Below, one piece after another: positions 45,931-56,440 of a DNA stretch of 64,000 nucleotides. The DNA comes from Rhynchosporium graminicola (lineage: Eukaryota; Ascomycota; Leotiomycetes; Helotiales; Ploettnerulaceae). The DNA is taken from assembly GCA_900074885.1 (NCBI GenBank), contig FJUW01000024.1:1-64000 (forward strand). The letters run 5' to 3'. The notes under the pieces are model-generated. The model was not told the origin of the DNA. It ran no database searches and saw nothing but the letters and a program-made list of their open reading frames with translations. Each line of letters begins with the position of its first letter. The stretch's first letter is position 1. The translations under genes and the position numbers were made by a program.

Positions 45931-46762
45931 ATGAGTTATCCAGGAACGCCAAAATCTCAGCACTCCATAAACGAATCAAAATCAGTTATATCACCTCAGC
46001 TCGTACAACACCCTAATTCTGGCTTCGATATTTTACAAATTCCGACCGAGTACGAGAATGTGGTCACACAAACAACCATGCCAATAGGGTTGAATCTTGG
46101 CACATTATCTCTCAAATCACGTTCACACGGGTTCTTATGCATGGCGTCGGAGCTACGACAGCTGAAAATATCTCAAGGTGCATATATCGGGGCTGATGGT
46201 AGCCCAAATCGAGTTGAAGGAGTGTGTATGTGGTAAGTTTCCACATGGATCGTCTTGGGCTTGATGTCGTTTGGTGCTGCTCAACACAAGTTGCTAGGAC
46301 TGCTCAGCTAGTTCAGATTTATTACTTCATTTTTGAGTCAACATCAAGTCAAGGGCAAAGTCCGAAAGAAAGGAGACAAGTTTCGAATCCCAATGGCAGG
46401 AAATTCAAGTAAGAACAGGATTCGACAATGGTGGACGCAGTAAGGACACAGTCCAATGGAGAGCACATCCTCCACACCGCCAAAATCGGCGAAGAACTAT
46501 CCATGAACCTCGTCAAATTCTCCGCGCAATTTAACAACAACCATCTCATGATGCTGAATCTCTCCACAGCTATCGGTCTCATTGCCGGTAACTTGCAGAC
46601 ACTTTGCGAAACGATCGAAAAGTTCGGACCGAAATCGTGCTCGACGATGATTTCTTGAAGCCTCTAGTGGTAGGTCTCCGGGTCTGTTTCAAGAAAGTCA
46701 AAAAGGCACTCAACGAAGCGATCGAGGCCGAAAATGCCCATGGAAAACGAAATCGATGTTGA
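45931..46762 (+). pseudogene. Broken multi-exon gene of unknown function
   Basis: An ATG at 45931 opens MSYPGTPKSQHSINESKSVI and runs to a perfect GTAAGT donor at 46233. No acceptor restores the next coding stretch without a stop. Coding character resumes near 46348 (VKGKVRKKGDKFRIPMAGNS) and at 46428-46630 (GEELSMNLVKFSAQFNNNHL, AIGLIAGNLQTLCETIEKFG). After a one-base frameshift near 46620-46632 it continues in another frame as EIVLDDDFLKPLVVGLRVCF to a stop at 46760-46762. The helical part resembles N-terminal regions of fungal proteins of unknown role. Either it is a recent pseudogene or the sequence has a base error plus an unusual splice. Confidence 0.45.
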
Positions 46763-46948
46763 TCTCGCGGCCGAAAACCCTCGGGCTAGTTCCGACTTGC
46801 GAAGATTCGTGCACATTTTTACTATTTTGAAAGTCTAAATACAGATCAAAAAGAAAGTCGTTCATACCTTTAATCATACATGAACTCAACAATGTATCCT
46901 CCGAAGAGGTGTTAGTACTGTTCACGATTCCACGAAAAAGAGAGATGA

Positions 46949-47773
46949 TCATTCCGGTATCCTCTGTGGAGCATACACAATCCCAGCCTCTTTTAAATCC
47001 CCATCCTGACTCCTCCACACATGTTTCATCCCCGTCTCCGCCTCCACACTCTTCCAATCTCTATACCTCTCCTCCCACAGCATCCACGAAATATCCTCCG
47101 CTTCCGAATATCTGATCCTCTTACACAAGACAAAACTCTCCACCAACGGTCTACGATCCCGAAATAGCCGACACACATTAACGACATCCATATCCTTGAC
47201 ACCAAAAGAGCCGTTGTAAATAACTCGTAAGTATTCTAAGTTGGGAAAATACTTGAGCAGTGAGATGAGGTGCTTAAGGCGGTCGAGATTGATGTTGTGG
47301 GATGGTATGTAGAGTCTTTTGAGATATTGGCGAGCGAGACAGAATTTGCTCATGTCGATTGCCCATTGGGAAGGGCGGACGAACCCTTCTCTTCTTTGGC
47401 TGCCAAGCATATTAAGGAATTCAGGCGCGCTCCAAGCTGGAGTTCCTCGGATTTGAAAAGTGTTCCGTCCGTAGAGGATCTCTAAAGATTCAGCGTAAAC
47501 TTGGCGATTTGTCCGGAGTAGGGCGATGTACTCCGCCATCCCAGAGCGTTCTCTATTCGGATAGAGCAGCCCGTCGACTACGAATAGGAGGCTGTATATG
47601 AGGTCTCTGATTTCTCGGGGAAGATGGAGAAAATTCGAAGTCACGGGCTTCGCTTTTCCGACTTGAATTACCATCTTGCAGGGCTCGGGGGAGGTATTCT
47701 TCTCGTTCAAGCCGAGATGTGGAAAGGAATGAAGTGTAATATCATTACAATTTAACTCAGGCATCAAAAGCAT
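46949..47773 (-). CDS. F-box-like / DUF7730-type protein
   Basis: An uninterrupted frame of 274 residues opens at the ATG at 47773; a second ATG three codons on is also possible. Residues about 46-70 read NFLHLPREIRDLIYSLLFVV, the LP.EIR..IY..L pattern at the start of many fungal F-box-like proteins. ALLRTNRQVYAESLEILYGR (about 84-105) is the typical second block. It then has a leucine-rich part (LKHLISLLKYFPNLEYLRVI). Such proteins are common in expanded families in Leotiomycetes, and the specific role is unknown. An SCF ubiquitin ligase link is only inferred from the F-box resemblance. It lies 186 bp from the broken gene, transcribed toward it. Intact, with normal codon use. Confidence 0.75.
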   Translation of the reverse strand: MLLMPELNCNDITLHSFPHLGLNEKNTSPEPCKMVIQVGKAKPVTSNFLHLPREIRDLIYSLLFVVDGLLYPNRERSGMAEYIALLRTNRQVYAESLEILYGRNTFQIRGTPAWSAPEFLNMLGSQRREGFVRPSQWAIDMSKFCLARQYLKRLYIPSHNINLDRLKHLISLLKYFPNLEYLRVIYNGSFGVKDMDVVNVCRLFRDRRPLVESFVLCKRIRYSEAEDISWMLWEERYRDWKSVEAETGMKHVWRSQDGDLKEAGIVYAPQRIPE

Positions 47774-48147
47774 GAACGGAAAGGCACAGAAATAGCAAAC
47801 TTGAACAGACTAAGATAACAAGTAAACAGTTCCCGACTTATATACAGCAAGAGTTAATAAGGTAGATTTTGAAGGGTCTTGGAAGTGCTGAGTTACCAAC
47901 TGCTTCTTCCGGGAGGGCGTTAGGGCGTTTATTAAAATAGCCGAGTCCAGCACCCTTCCCAACACGACCTAGCGCTTCCAGATCCCTGTCGGTGGGATAA
48001 TTTTTTGAATCTATTGCGATTGAGACATAATCCCATCATCACGAATATCAATTACAGCAGCATCATTTACGCGGCCAATCTTTCCGTCTAAACCCAAGCC
48101 AATCGACCAGCCATACACTCACATCGAACAACCACATAACCGCTATC

Positions 48148-48440
48148 ATGCATCTCATGTTCACCACCGACGACGCGGGCAAGCGTGTCTACACCCTGAA
48201 GAAGGTCGTTTCTGGGGAGGTCACCAAGTCGGCACATCCTGCGCGCTTCTCGCCAGATGACAAATACTCCAGACATCGGGTTACGCTGAAGAAGAGATAC
48301 GGATTGCTTTTGACGCAGCAGAGTAAGCTCCCTAAGCGCACACACAACACACCAGAGCCACAATTGCGAATGGAAAGTTGCTATGGAGTAGAGTTTTGCT
48401 GACTAGTTTGACAGAGAATCTCAAGGTCTTGGGACAGTAG
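48148..48440 (+). CDS. NOP10: H/ACA snoRNP subunit NOP10
   Basis: Two exons, 48148-48322 and 48415-48440, encode 66 residues. The intron has GTAAGC, GCTGAC and TTTGACAG. Exon 2 supplies only KNLKVLGQ and the stop. The protein [19 protein letters not shown]...[29 protein letters not shown]... is almost residue-for-residue the conserved NOP10 sequence, including [14 protein letters not shown], the segment that wraps around the pseudouridine synthase Cbf5/dyskerin. NOP10, Cbf5, NHP2 and GAR1 form the nucleolar particles that pseudouridylate rRNA and snRNA. The small size is normal for the family. It converges on NOB1, with about 305 bp between stop codons. Confidence 0.97.
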
Positions 48441-48745
48441 AGGAAAGGCTGGATCGAGGGGGAGAATGAGGGTGAGGATTGAGGGGGAGGGGAAGGATTC
48501 TGGGACAATGCGAGATTGAATATTGCAGATTGCAGGAGTTTTATAAGTCTGGGAGTTCAGGTGGAAATTGTCTGTCTAGGGTCCATTGGCGTTCTACATC
48601 AAGTACCAAGAGCTGTAGGAAATCAAATAGCAAAAATCCGTCGCTATGCAAATCTCGGTCTATTTCCAGCAACCAACCCGATATACCCGACTCCATGAAC
48701 TCCACTGTCCTGAATTTTGTGCGCCAAATTTATCCGCACGAAAGC

Positions 48746-50236
48746 TTAGGAGCGTTTTTTGGAATTTACATTCCTGCCTGCTCCGACCTTAGCTCTACCC
48801 CCTGCGCGTCCTCGGTCGCCTGATAAAAGGCCAGGAAGAAAATCCTCGTCCATCAGATCTCTCTCCTTTTTCCGCCGAGCTCCACTCATAGCTTGGATAT
48901 ACTCCTTCTGATCTTCCGCTAGAATAAGTCCCTGGCCCCATCCACCCTTCCCACCACCCTGAACAAGTTTTCCATTTGATGTGCCAGCAACAGGCTTTGG
49001 GATACTGTAAACATCTCCTCTCTTGTTCCACTGCATGTTCTTCTTCAAGTGAACCTGGACTTTTCCATCCTTATCTGTAGTACATGATGTCCGCATGAGC
49101 GTAGGCTTTCCACATCGGGCACAGAACTGCTTGGCCATGTCCTTAGTAATAGAGAAACAAGCATGACATCTTAGTACCCATGTCTTCAACTGCTTGATTC
49201 TTTGAAGTGATGGATTGAGAAGATTGAGGTTCATTCGGAGAAGGACGTTCTGCATAGCGAAATCAGATGTGATGAGTGCGACTTGCATTGTCGCTGCTTC
49301 GGTTTCTTTGCTGGCTGTGCTGTTCTCGGTTTTGGCCATGTGCTTCTGTAGGTTTCCGGGTGTGATCCATCCTTCGCCATCGGAACCTTCTGAGTCCGAC
49401 TCTTCGATTTCTTCGACTGGGACAGTTGGAATACTGGACTCCTCGGACTCTGGTGCTTGTACTGCAGGAGCAGAAGACTGTGTTGTTTCGGTAGACTCAT
49501 TTAGAGTTAATACATTTGTTGAGTCTTCGACAGATTTTGAGGCCTGCACTTCTGGCGCAGAAGATTCGGTGCTTTGCGATGGTTCGACGGCTGATAATTG
49601 TACTGTGGAAGCTGGCTCCTCGGTGGTTGAAGGGACTTTGGGCGTAGTTTTTGATACTCCTGCTTCCGGAGAAGAGATGTGCGTGCTCTCAAGGACCTCA
49701 TCAGTCGAGTTCGGGGCTCCGTCTCCGAGAACAACATCTATCGGTACGATTGTTCCCCAAGCCCCTCTTGTCTCTAGAACAGGCGCAACCACTTTGGGAG
49801 CCTCCACTGGGTTCTCCACAACTTCTCCCTTCCCACCCTCCTCAACAGCCTTCGGTGGTTCCCCGTTGATCTTCTTCTGATTCGGGTCACTTCTTAACCT
49901 CCAATCACCCTTATTCCTCTCACATTCTAACTCGTAAGCCAGCGCCATAAGATGAATATCCGGCCTGCTCAGAACCTCCAAGTCGCCCGTCTTGCGCGCA
50001 AAATCCGTGATAACCTTCACACTCGCGGGTCTCGGCGATCGTAGCTTGAGAAAGGGGAGCAGAGTGCTCTCGATTCGGGCGCGGGTGACTGCATCGCGAA
50101 TTTCGTCAATGACGGCGGGGATTGTATAGATGTTTTCGGCTTGGCCCAGTATTGTAGAGATGTGAGGATCGTTCTTGATTATTGGCCCAGAATCCAGGAT
50201 GAGACTGTGTATTGGTTTGGGGGCGTCGATCGTCAT
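48746..50236 (-). CDS. NOB1: 20S-pre-rRNA D-site endonuclease NOB1
   Basis: A single exon of 496 residues with ATG at 50236. NOB1 cleaves cytoplasmic 20S pre-rRNA at site D to make the 18S 3' end. The N-terminal PIN domain (about 8-110) shows HSLILDSGPI, IPAVIDEIRDAVTR and SRPDIHLMALAYELE, carrying the acidic residues that bind the metal ions. A long Ser/Thr/Glu-rich linker (about 130-330) contains repeated APEVQAS/APAVQAP-like segments and ESDSEGSDGEGWITPGNLQK. The zinc ribbon has C357..C360 (CHAC) and C372..C375 (CARC), followed by the family's NKRGDVYSIPKPVAG and GWGQGLILAEDQKEY. All expected parts are present. The linker is long, but that is usual in filamentous fungi. Confidence 0.97.
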   Translation of the reverse strand: MTIDAPKPIHSLILDSGPIIKNDPHISTILGQAENIYTIPAVIDEIRDAVTRARIESTLLPFLKLRSPRPASVKVITDFARKTGDLEVLSRPDIHLMALAYELECERNKGDWRLRSDPNQKKINGEPPKAVEEGGKGEVVENPVEAPKVVAPVLETRGAWGTIVPIDVVLGDGAPNSTDEVLESTHISSPEAGVSKTTPKVPSTTEEPASTVQLSAVEPSQSTESSAPEVQASKSVEDSTNVLTLNESTETTQSSAPAVQAPESEESSIPTVPVEEIEESDSEGSDGEGWITPGNLQKHMAKTENSTASKETEAATMQVALITSDFAMQNVLLRMNLNLLNPSLQRIKQLKTWVLRCHACFSITKDMAKQFCARCGKPTLMRTSCTTDKDGKVQVHLKKNMQWNKRGDVYSIPKPVAGTSNGKLVQGGGKGGWGQGLILAEDQKEYIQAMSGARRKKERDLMDEDFLPGLLSGDRGRAGGRAKVGAGRNVNSKKRS

Positions 50237-52518
50237 GCTGGCGTTTGGTAATTGTGGTGTACAGCCTTGGTGGGGTTAATCCATTGCTATGAAAATATTT
50301 TGGACTTCTGGTGATTCTGCCGGGGCGGGGCATGGGGCATTGGAGCCAAGCAAATTCGTCTCCGGCGAGCAAACACCACTCAACATAATGTCACTTATTT
50401 ATTGGAGTGTTCAAATATGCCTAGATTTTGATTTGCAACCCTTGTAATACTCTCTAGTATACTCGCGACTTCAGATCCTGGCTCATGACATATTTTAAAG
50501 TAAACATCTGAAGTTATATAATGAGAATGATTTTATTATACCTAGGCAAACAGTCCCCAGCGAGTTAAGAACTACATTCACTCGTTCAAGGCGGTGAGAC
50601 TACTTCGTGTCCGGCCCGGTTTTCCAACTTGATTCCGGCTATGTTTATGGAATATAATACTAAATAGCGGCTTTTTAATAACTCATGTTTAATTATGATA
50701 GGACAGGTGGTTCGTACTAGCTGCCCAATATGGTGTCCAACCGTGGCTAATTTCTTCCAGGCCGAGTGGTTATGGCGTGTGACTCAAGATACGTCTTGTC
50801 AGCTTAACGTTGAAACAATTCTCATGGGCTTTGCCCGCAGGGGTTCGGTTAGCTACACCGCGATACAAAAGTTCAGGATTTGTAATAACAATGATACAGA
50901 ATCCCCTCCTGTTCAGTACACTTTTACTTTTTATAGCTCTGATTTTGTCACTTCGAGTATGGTGGGTGCCTTTGAAGTGGATAGTGTAAGCTAAGCGAAT
51001 GGCCCCCCTTTTGGCATTAACCGAATAGTTTTATTACATTATCAACAAGTCGATATTCTCCGTGTAGTCAGGCAAATTTCCCATAAGTGACTCTGAGTGA
51101 GCAATTGAGCTTTATCTTTTCTTTTTGCTTTAGTCATGGAAGCGAAGCAAATGCATTCGCACTGAATAATCTAGAGAGGCCTTTATGTTCAATCTTTGAG
51201 GTCGCTCACACTTGATGATGAACACAGGATACCCCATAGATACGACAGGAAACCCGACTCCCAGGACAATAATCTCTTACGAGACATGGGATTGTCGCCT
51301 TTCACCTCAGCTCAAGAATATTCCAGCAAGACTCCCAATTGCCTGGCTTGCACGTTGTGCTTTCTCCTGAAGTGGAATCACAATAGCCATCATACTCTTG
51401 TACCTTAAATGACATGTTGATCGCTCGCAGGGTCATACTTAAATCTTGATGTAGAAGTCATTTCTCAAGCAGCTTGTCATATTTCACAACTTCTACCCAG
51501 AATCCCAAAGTTGAAGAAAGATAGATGTAACGGTCCATCCTGCGACTATTGTAATGAAGATTACATCTCTGACATGGACCTCACGATGATGTGCATTGAT
51601 GAATTATTCCGAGTGTTTCGCTGTCTGGCATGATAATTTGAGTGAAATGGTTGGTGATTTACATCAGGACCGAAAATCCGACAATAAGAATTATCGTCCA
51701 TATCTAATCTGTCCGATGCTGGCTGAAGTACATTGAAAACTCCGAGCCTTCTATCTTTCGTGTTCTTGGAAGTTCGGTTGGCTATCGGAGAAAGTTTTGA
51801 GTTGTGATATTGCGGTTCGCGGACAGAAGGAAGTGTGCTTCGAGAGAGCTATGCGTCCGGTACATATACCTCTTTGATAGTCGTAAGAAATTAAGTAGGG
51901 AAAATGTGGGCAGCCCGGCGGCAACCACTATCAGGAAGTAGTGTATTGAGGTATTCACATGGACAGAAGTGAAAGTATAACAACTGCTTATGAAATAGCG
52001 TGGGCGCTATCTCGATTATTCCATTAACCACAAGCAAGATGACACTATCTCGGTAATATCTCGAGAGTCAGGTCTAAATCAGCTGCAAGTCTGATAACAA
52101 GCATAAAATTAATATGGTCTCTTGCGCCTGCAATTCGCAGAGGATTTGGTGTAGGAAAACGAAAGGGTTCATGACCTACGACCTAGCACAGATGAATCTG
52201 GTGATCTTACTACACAACTCGAGACTCAGGCAACCTGTATTTGGAGGATTTGCGTGTATCACAATATCAGTAATACCAAGCGAAACTATGAGTCTTAAGA
52301 TAGCTTTCAAGGATGTATTGTACATGTTTAGAAACTTTGACCACAGTGCCAATAACTCATCTCGCTTCCCGCTCTACAAAACAGACACATGAAGATCGCG
52401 CTGGCGAAAGGTACCTCGGAGTCCTGAGATTGAACTTCATGCATCATGATTCCATAATTCCAAATACATATTCCTTCTGATTTCCATCTGAGAGTTTCTG
52501 GCCCATCAAAATCATCGT
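50237..52518. other. Long intergenic region with one small ORF, no gene supported
   Basis: An ATG-started frame of 99 codons lies at 50695-50994 (+; MIGQVVRTSCPIWCPTVANF), Cys-containing, without a signal peptide or known domain. I cannot say whether it is real. Other frames (51196-51408 +, 52114-52392 +) are shorter or lack ATG. No repeats seen. Confidence 0.45.
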
Positions 52519-55050
52519 CTAGATCCAGTTCCCATCCGTGAAATCAATCTCCTCATTTGCAGTCTTCTCTCTCAACCCTACCCCGATGGGCGCAAGCTGC
52601 GGAGCTACCGAGAGTTTCCTAGTTTCCATTTCCTCTTCGCTGACCTTCAAGACTGAGCCAGACACCATATCGACTGATGACATAGGCGAGGTATCTCCAG
52701 CCTCAGGCGTATGGAGACGGATAACACTTCCCACGACTAGACTTCCCTGAACATTTTCACCATCCTCAGCTATTTTCGAAGTAGCTTGAGAGAGCCTTCG
52801 AGTGGGGAATTTCAAAGGCGCAACTGTGAGTGCGTCATCTGGCTTTGACTGAAATGTTGATGCTTGGCAAGATTCCGGACAAAGCCGGTTGGAATTACCT
52901 GTGGCTGATTCGCAATCATCAACCACACGCTTTGATCTTTTGAACAGATGCGAATGCTCCTCGTACATGGCAGAATATGCGCGTCTTATTATCTCGTCAA
53001 TGAAGAACGGTATTCTGTGCAGTAAGCCATCAGAGCGACGTTTCATCGGATGCCATCTCATGTTATTTTTGTCCGACATCTGCTTCTGAAAATTTGCTTG
53101 CTGAGCTGGTCTTTCAGGGAAGAGAATACCTGAAAACGCTGGAGGTGCAAGCTTTACTGGCGATGGCATTTCTGGTAAATCGCTTAGTGCTTTCTCAGTA
53201 GCCGAAGGTTTCGAGTGAATGTCGAATGGCCATGCTTTGCGACGAGAGTCTGGTGGACCCCACGCGGGGTCCAGCTTTACGATCGACTCATAAATCTTGG
53301 ACAGGTCGTGGTCGGATTTCGAGACTTCCTGAGTAGATGCGAAAGCTTCCTGCCTGCTTTGAAATTGTTTTATGGCTGCGAGACCCAACGCTGCGTCGGT
53401 AGGTATAAGGAACATGTTGACAACAAGATTGTTAGGCATGGGTGATACGGTTACATTCTCATTTTTAAGGTCGACACGTGCCTGCTTCCGGCGTAATGCT
53501 GGGTTGCGGCTGGTAATATGGGATTTCGTTGTTGGAGCTGTCGCATTTTGTGCTCTACTTGATTGACTATGTTGCGCTGGAGGTGTATCGTTCGAGGACG
53601 GTGACTGAGCCTCTTCTGCCCTGGTGTGTAATTCTGCTCTTACATTCTTTTTTGAAGAACCCGCCATGGAAGGCATCCCAACAACAGGGAGATTCTCCCG
53701 TGGACCAAGCACTTTTGGTCTCCTCGAACTACTCCCCACAGGCTTCTTCGAGATTGGCTGACGAGCTGATCTCGGATCTTGAACTTGCTCATTGTACTGC
53801 TGCGGATTTGGCGTGGAAGCATCCTCAATTTTCGAACTTTCAGCAAGATTGTGAGGCTTCGCCCTAGACCTGGATTTTGATATAGCAGCCTGTCCTGTCC
53901 CATCATAATGACGGCCCGCACCGAAGATTTTCGATTCCAGCCCAGAATTCCGTGGTTGCAAAACTGGGCGATCCACCGGGTCATGAACGTCGAAATCTTG
54001 TGCTGATTTGTCAAATGTAGCATATTTCCGCTCCCGAAACATGTTGTCTATTTTCTCTTGGTTCTTTGCTTCAATCTCACATGGAGTAAGAAGATTTTTC
54101 TTGAACTTGTTTTTGCCCAATACTCTGTCTGGAAGAGACCTCTCCGGCGCAGCTTCTTGATTGTAGGTGGAAGGCGGCATGTTGTCAAAAGTACTGATAC
54201 GCTTAGATGAACAGTCGGCCACGTCCAACAAACCCCCAATAGGTGCTGAAGCTGGTACTGGAGTCGGTGGAATATTCTCTTCGTCGTTGGGCTTAATTCC
54301 AAATGCTTTCTGCCTCTTCTTCGCTTTCGCCTTCCGGTGAGCTTTCCACTTCTCATTCAACAATGTCGGCTGTCTCGTGGCCCACAACCATCCACATCTG
54401 CCAGCTTTGTATAGAGCAGCCTGTATGCTCCGTTTTCTTAACGGACAACTCACTTGTCTCGGTTCTGGTGGCGCTCCGTCTCTCTCCAATTCTTGCTGTG
54501 CCTTGTTCCTCGCCTTGTCGACTCTCTCCAACTCGCAGTAAGCACGATGCTTTGCTCTGAAATACAAGCCGAGTGACACCAAGACCCAGAGCCCGATCAC
54601 AGTAGCGAAGAGAATTCCCATCGTTTTCATGAACCTTCGCGAAACGGCTTTCTTCAATCCAAAGGTATAAATGAATAGTGTAGTTGCGGCTATTATGAAG
54701 AGGATAGCGAATGCTGTGGGAAAGAGAACCCTGTGAAAGTAGCGGAGGTGATCGCGTGCTACTGGAACATCGAGGCCTGAGAAATTCTCCTCTTCCTCTG
54801 GGACGCATGCTGCGGTTTGGAGGTCACTTTCGCTTTCTTGTCCCTGGGTTTGTTCCGGACATCGATCGGGGGCTTCACTCCGCTGGTCTTTCTCGGCTTG
54901 ATTCGATTTTCCGCAAGCAGATCTCTGAGCATGTTGGGGTCGACCATGACCATTTCGTAGCGGTAATTGCGCCCGAGAAGTAGATCCTGGATGTGGAAAT
55001 GGTCTTGATGAGGGCAAGAAGAATGGTCGATGGAGCGGATCCGGATCCAT
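52519..55050 (-). CDS. Two-pass membrane protein of unknown function
   Basis: One long frame of 843 residues from the ATG at 55050. Two hydrophobic segments lie close together: about 108-131 (TAFAILFIIAATTLFIYTFG) and 143-163 (GILFATVIGLWVLVSLGLYF). They are followed by a basic, Arg/Lys-rich region (KWKAHRKAKAKKRQKAFGIK) and a long low-complexity, Ser/Pro-rich tail with no recognisable domain. Such layout suggests an ER or nuclear-envelope anchor with a large cytosolic or nucleoplasmic tail, which is only inference. The first 80 residues are doubtful: an overlapping frame at 54759-55020 has better coding character, so the true N-terminus may differ by frameshifts or splicing. Confidence 0.72.
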   Translation of the reverse strand: MDPDPLHRPFFLPSSRPFPHPGSTSRAQLPLRNGHGRPQHAQRSACGKSNQAEKDQRSEAPDRCPEQTQGQESESDLQTAACVPEEEENFSGLDVPVARDHLRYFHRVLFPTAFAILFIIAATTLFIYTFGLKKAVSRRFMKTMGILFATVIGLWVLVSLGLYFRAKHRAYCELERVDKARNKAQQELERDGAPPEPRQVSCPLRKRSIQAALYKAGRCGWLWATRQPTLLNEKWKAHRKAKAKKRQKAFGIKPNDEENIPPTPVPASAPIGGLLDVADCSSKRISTFDNMPPSTYNQEAAPERSLPDRVLGKNKFKKNLLTPCEIEAKNQEKIDNMFRERKYATFDKSAQDFDVHDPVDRPVLQPRNSGLESKIFGAGRHYDGTGQAAISKSRSRAKPHNLAESSKIEDASTPNPQQYNEQVQDPRSARQPISKKPVGSSSRRPKVLGPRENLPVVGMPSMAGSSKKNVRAELHTRAEEAQSPSSNDTPPAQHSQSSRAQNATAPTTKSHITSRNPALRRKQARVDLKNENVTVSPMPNNLVVNMFLIPTDAALGLAAIKQFQSRQEAFASTQEVSKSDHDLSKIYESIVKLDPAWGPPDSRRKAWPFDIHSKPSATEKALSDLPEMPSPVKLAPPAFSGILFPERPAQQANFQKQMSDKNNMRWHPMKRRSDGLLHRIPFFIDEIIRRAYSAMYEEHSHLFKRSKRVVDDCESATGNSNRLCPESCQASTFQSKPDDALTVAPLKFPTRRLSQATSKIAEDGENVQGSLVVGSVIRLHTPEAGDTSPMSSVDMVSGSVLKVSEEEMETRKLSVAPQLAPIGVGLREKTANEEIDFTDGNWI

Positions 55051-56440
55051 GGGTGAGAAAGGGAAAGCAAAATTCAAGCATGTACGGCCTTATATCGTAC
55101 TTTGAACGGAGAAGAAGTTGCGGTGGCTCAGAGATCTGAGCAGCGAAGATCTTTTTGGAAAAATTTAATTGAAGAATTCATAATTTCCTGTCTTGAAGGT
55201 ACATGGGCCTTCTTCCAGGGTTCCATACTTCCAGGCATCCTCGGGTGAAGAATGTCGAAGAAACTCGATTCCGAGCCTTGCGCGAGGTTTGTTCTCTAGG
55301 ATTTGGGAAGTTCCTCAAATAGTGTAAACCGCACTACTCTTTCAGGACTGAGGTGAGACAGCATGTCCAGGTACGGGATAGAGCCAAAACCGATGAAGGC
55401 TGACAATGATTAATTCTTTGGGCAGAGACTTGACCTGAAAGCTCGCTGAAATGAATGTAATGCGGCTGTGCACTCTGCTTTCTGAGGTCCCGATGCTTTT
55501 GTCTCTGGGGAAGCGCGAATTTGTCCGTGTCTCTATGACTACCTTGGATTCGTGAAATCATCCAAGTGCTTCCTGGCTGTAATCTGAGACACAGGAACAA
55601 TGACATATTTTTTGCTCAAGTAAGAACCGAAAATCTTGCAACGCTTGTAGAGGTTTGCTTGGGTTGGTCCCAGCTAACCAGGGTATATGTTAGTATCGAC
55701 CTCACGACGTCGTCCTTTGCTTCTCGAATGGCGAAAGCCTAGTGTGAAAGCTCTTCATGAAAGATGCCCACTCCGCTGCGTAAGATCCCATCAAGAATGC
55801 TTCTTCTCTCCTTCCGAGTGTATGAAGGAAAGTGTCTCAATCTGAACTTCGTCCTGCGCATTCTCCTGGAAGCTTGCAGGATTCCCTCTTGATAACTACT
55901 CCACGATGGGTTCTCGACGTATATCACTCACAGGCGTTGTATCATCAAAGTGTCTTCATTACACAAGACGCCGACCGCAACAAATCTTCCCCGTGGAGCT
56001 GGCAGCTTTCAATGTGGCACTGCGTATGGTTACGCATAGGATGATACTGAGGTGGGTGGTAATGCCAACTTTCCTCCTTTTGGAGCTAAGGGGGAGGGGG
56101 ACAGGGGGTCTGTCCGATAGAGCACGAGCACCACTTGATGTATGTTCAAGAACAAACAACTCCTAGGTGCCAAATTATGATGCAGAAAAATGGTGTAGCA
56201 CAGATGCAGAAATGAAGAGCACACATATAATCAACGAAGGAGACACATGCAAGATTATCATCGCTTTTCTTGAGGTTCTGTATTTGACATCTGAGGCGCG
56301 TTAGCCCCAACCATCGATTGTTCGTAGATGTAACTCCCCCCGCCAGCGCCTGAAATGCATGCTCCATGCCCTACCATATTCCTCGCTGATCTTCGGACTT
56401 CTTATCGCCTGCGTATGTAAAATCATGGCTTGTCCACTGC
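55051..56440. other. Intergenic between the membrane-protein gene and AP-1 mu
   Basis: It holds the 5' region of the membrane-protein gene and the 3' region of the AP-1 mu gene. Open frames up to 90 codons overlap on both strands without domains. No repeats or RNA genes seen. Confidence 0.5.

Noticed and set aside
48746..50236. Open frame on the opposite strand of NOB1 (49215-49880, 221 codons)
   Set aside because: It is a shadow of the Ser/Thr/Glu-rich linker of NOB1; low-complexity codons keep the antisense frame open.
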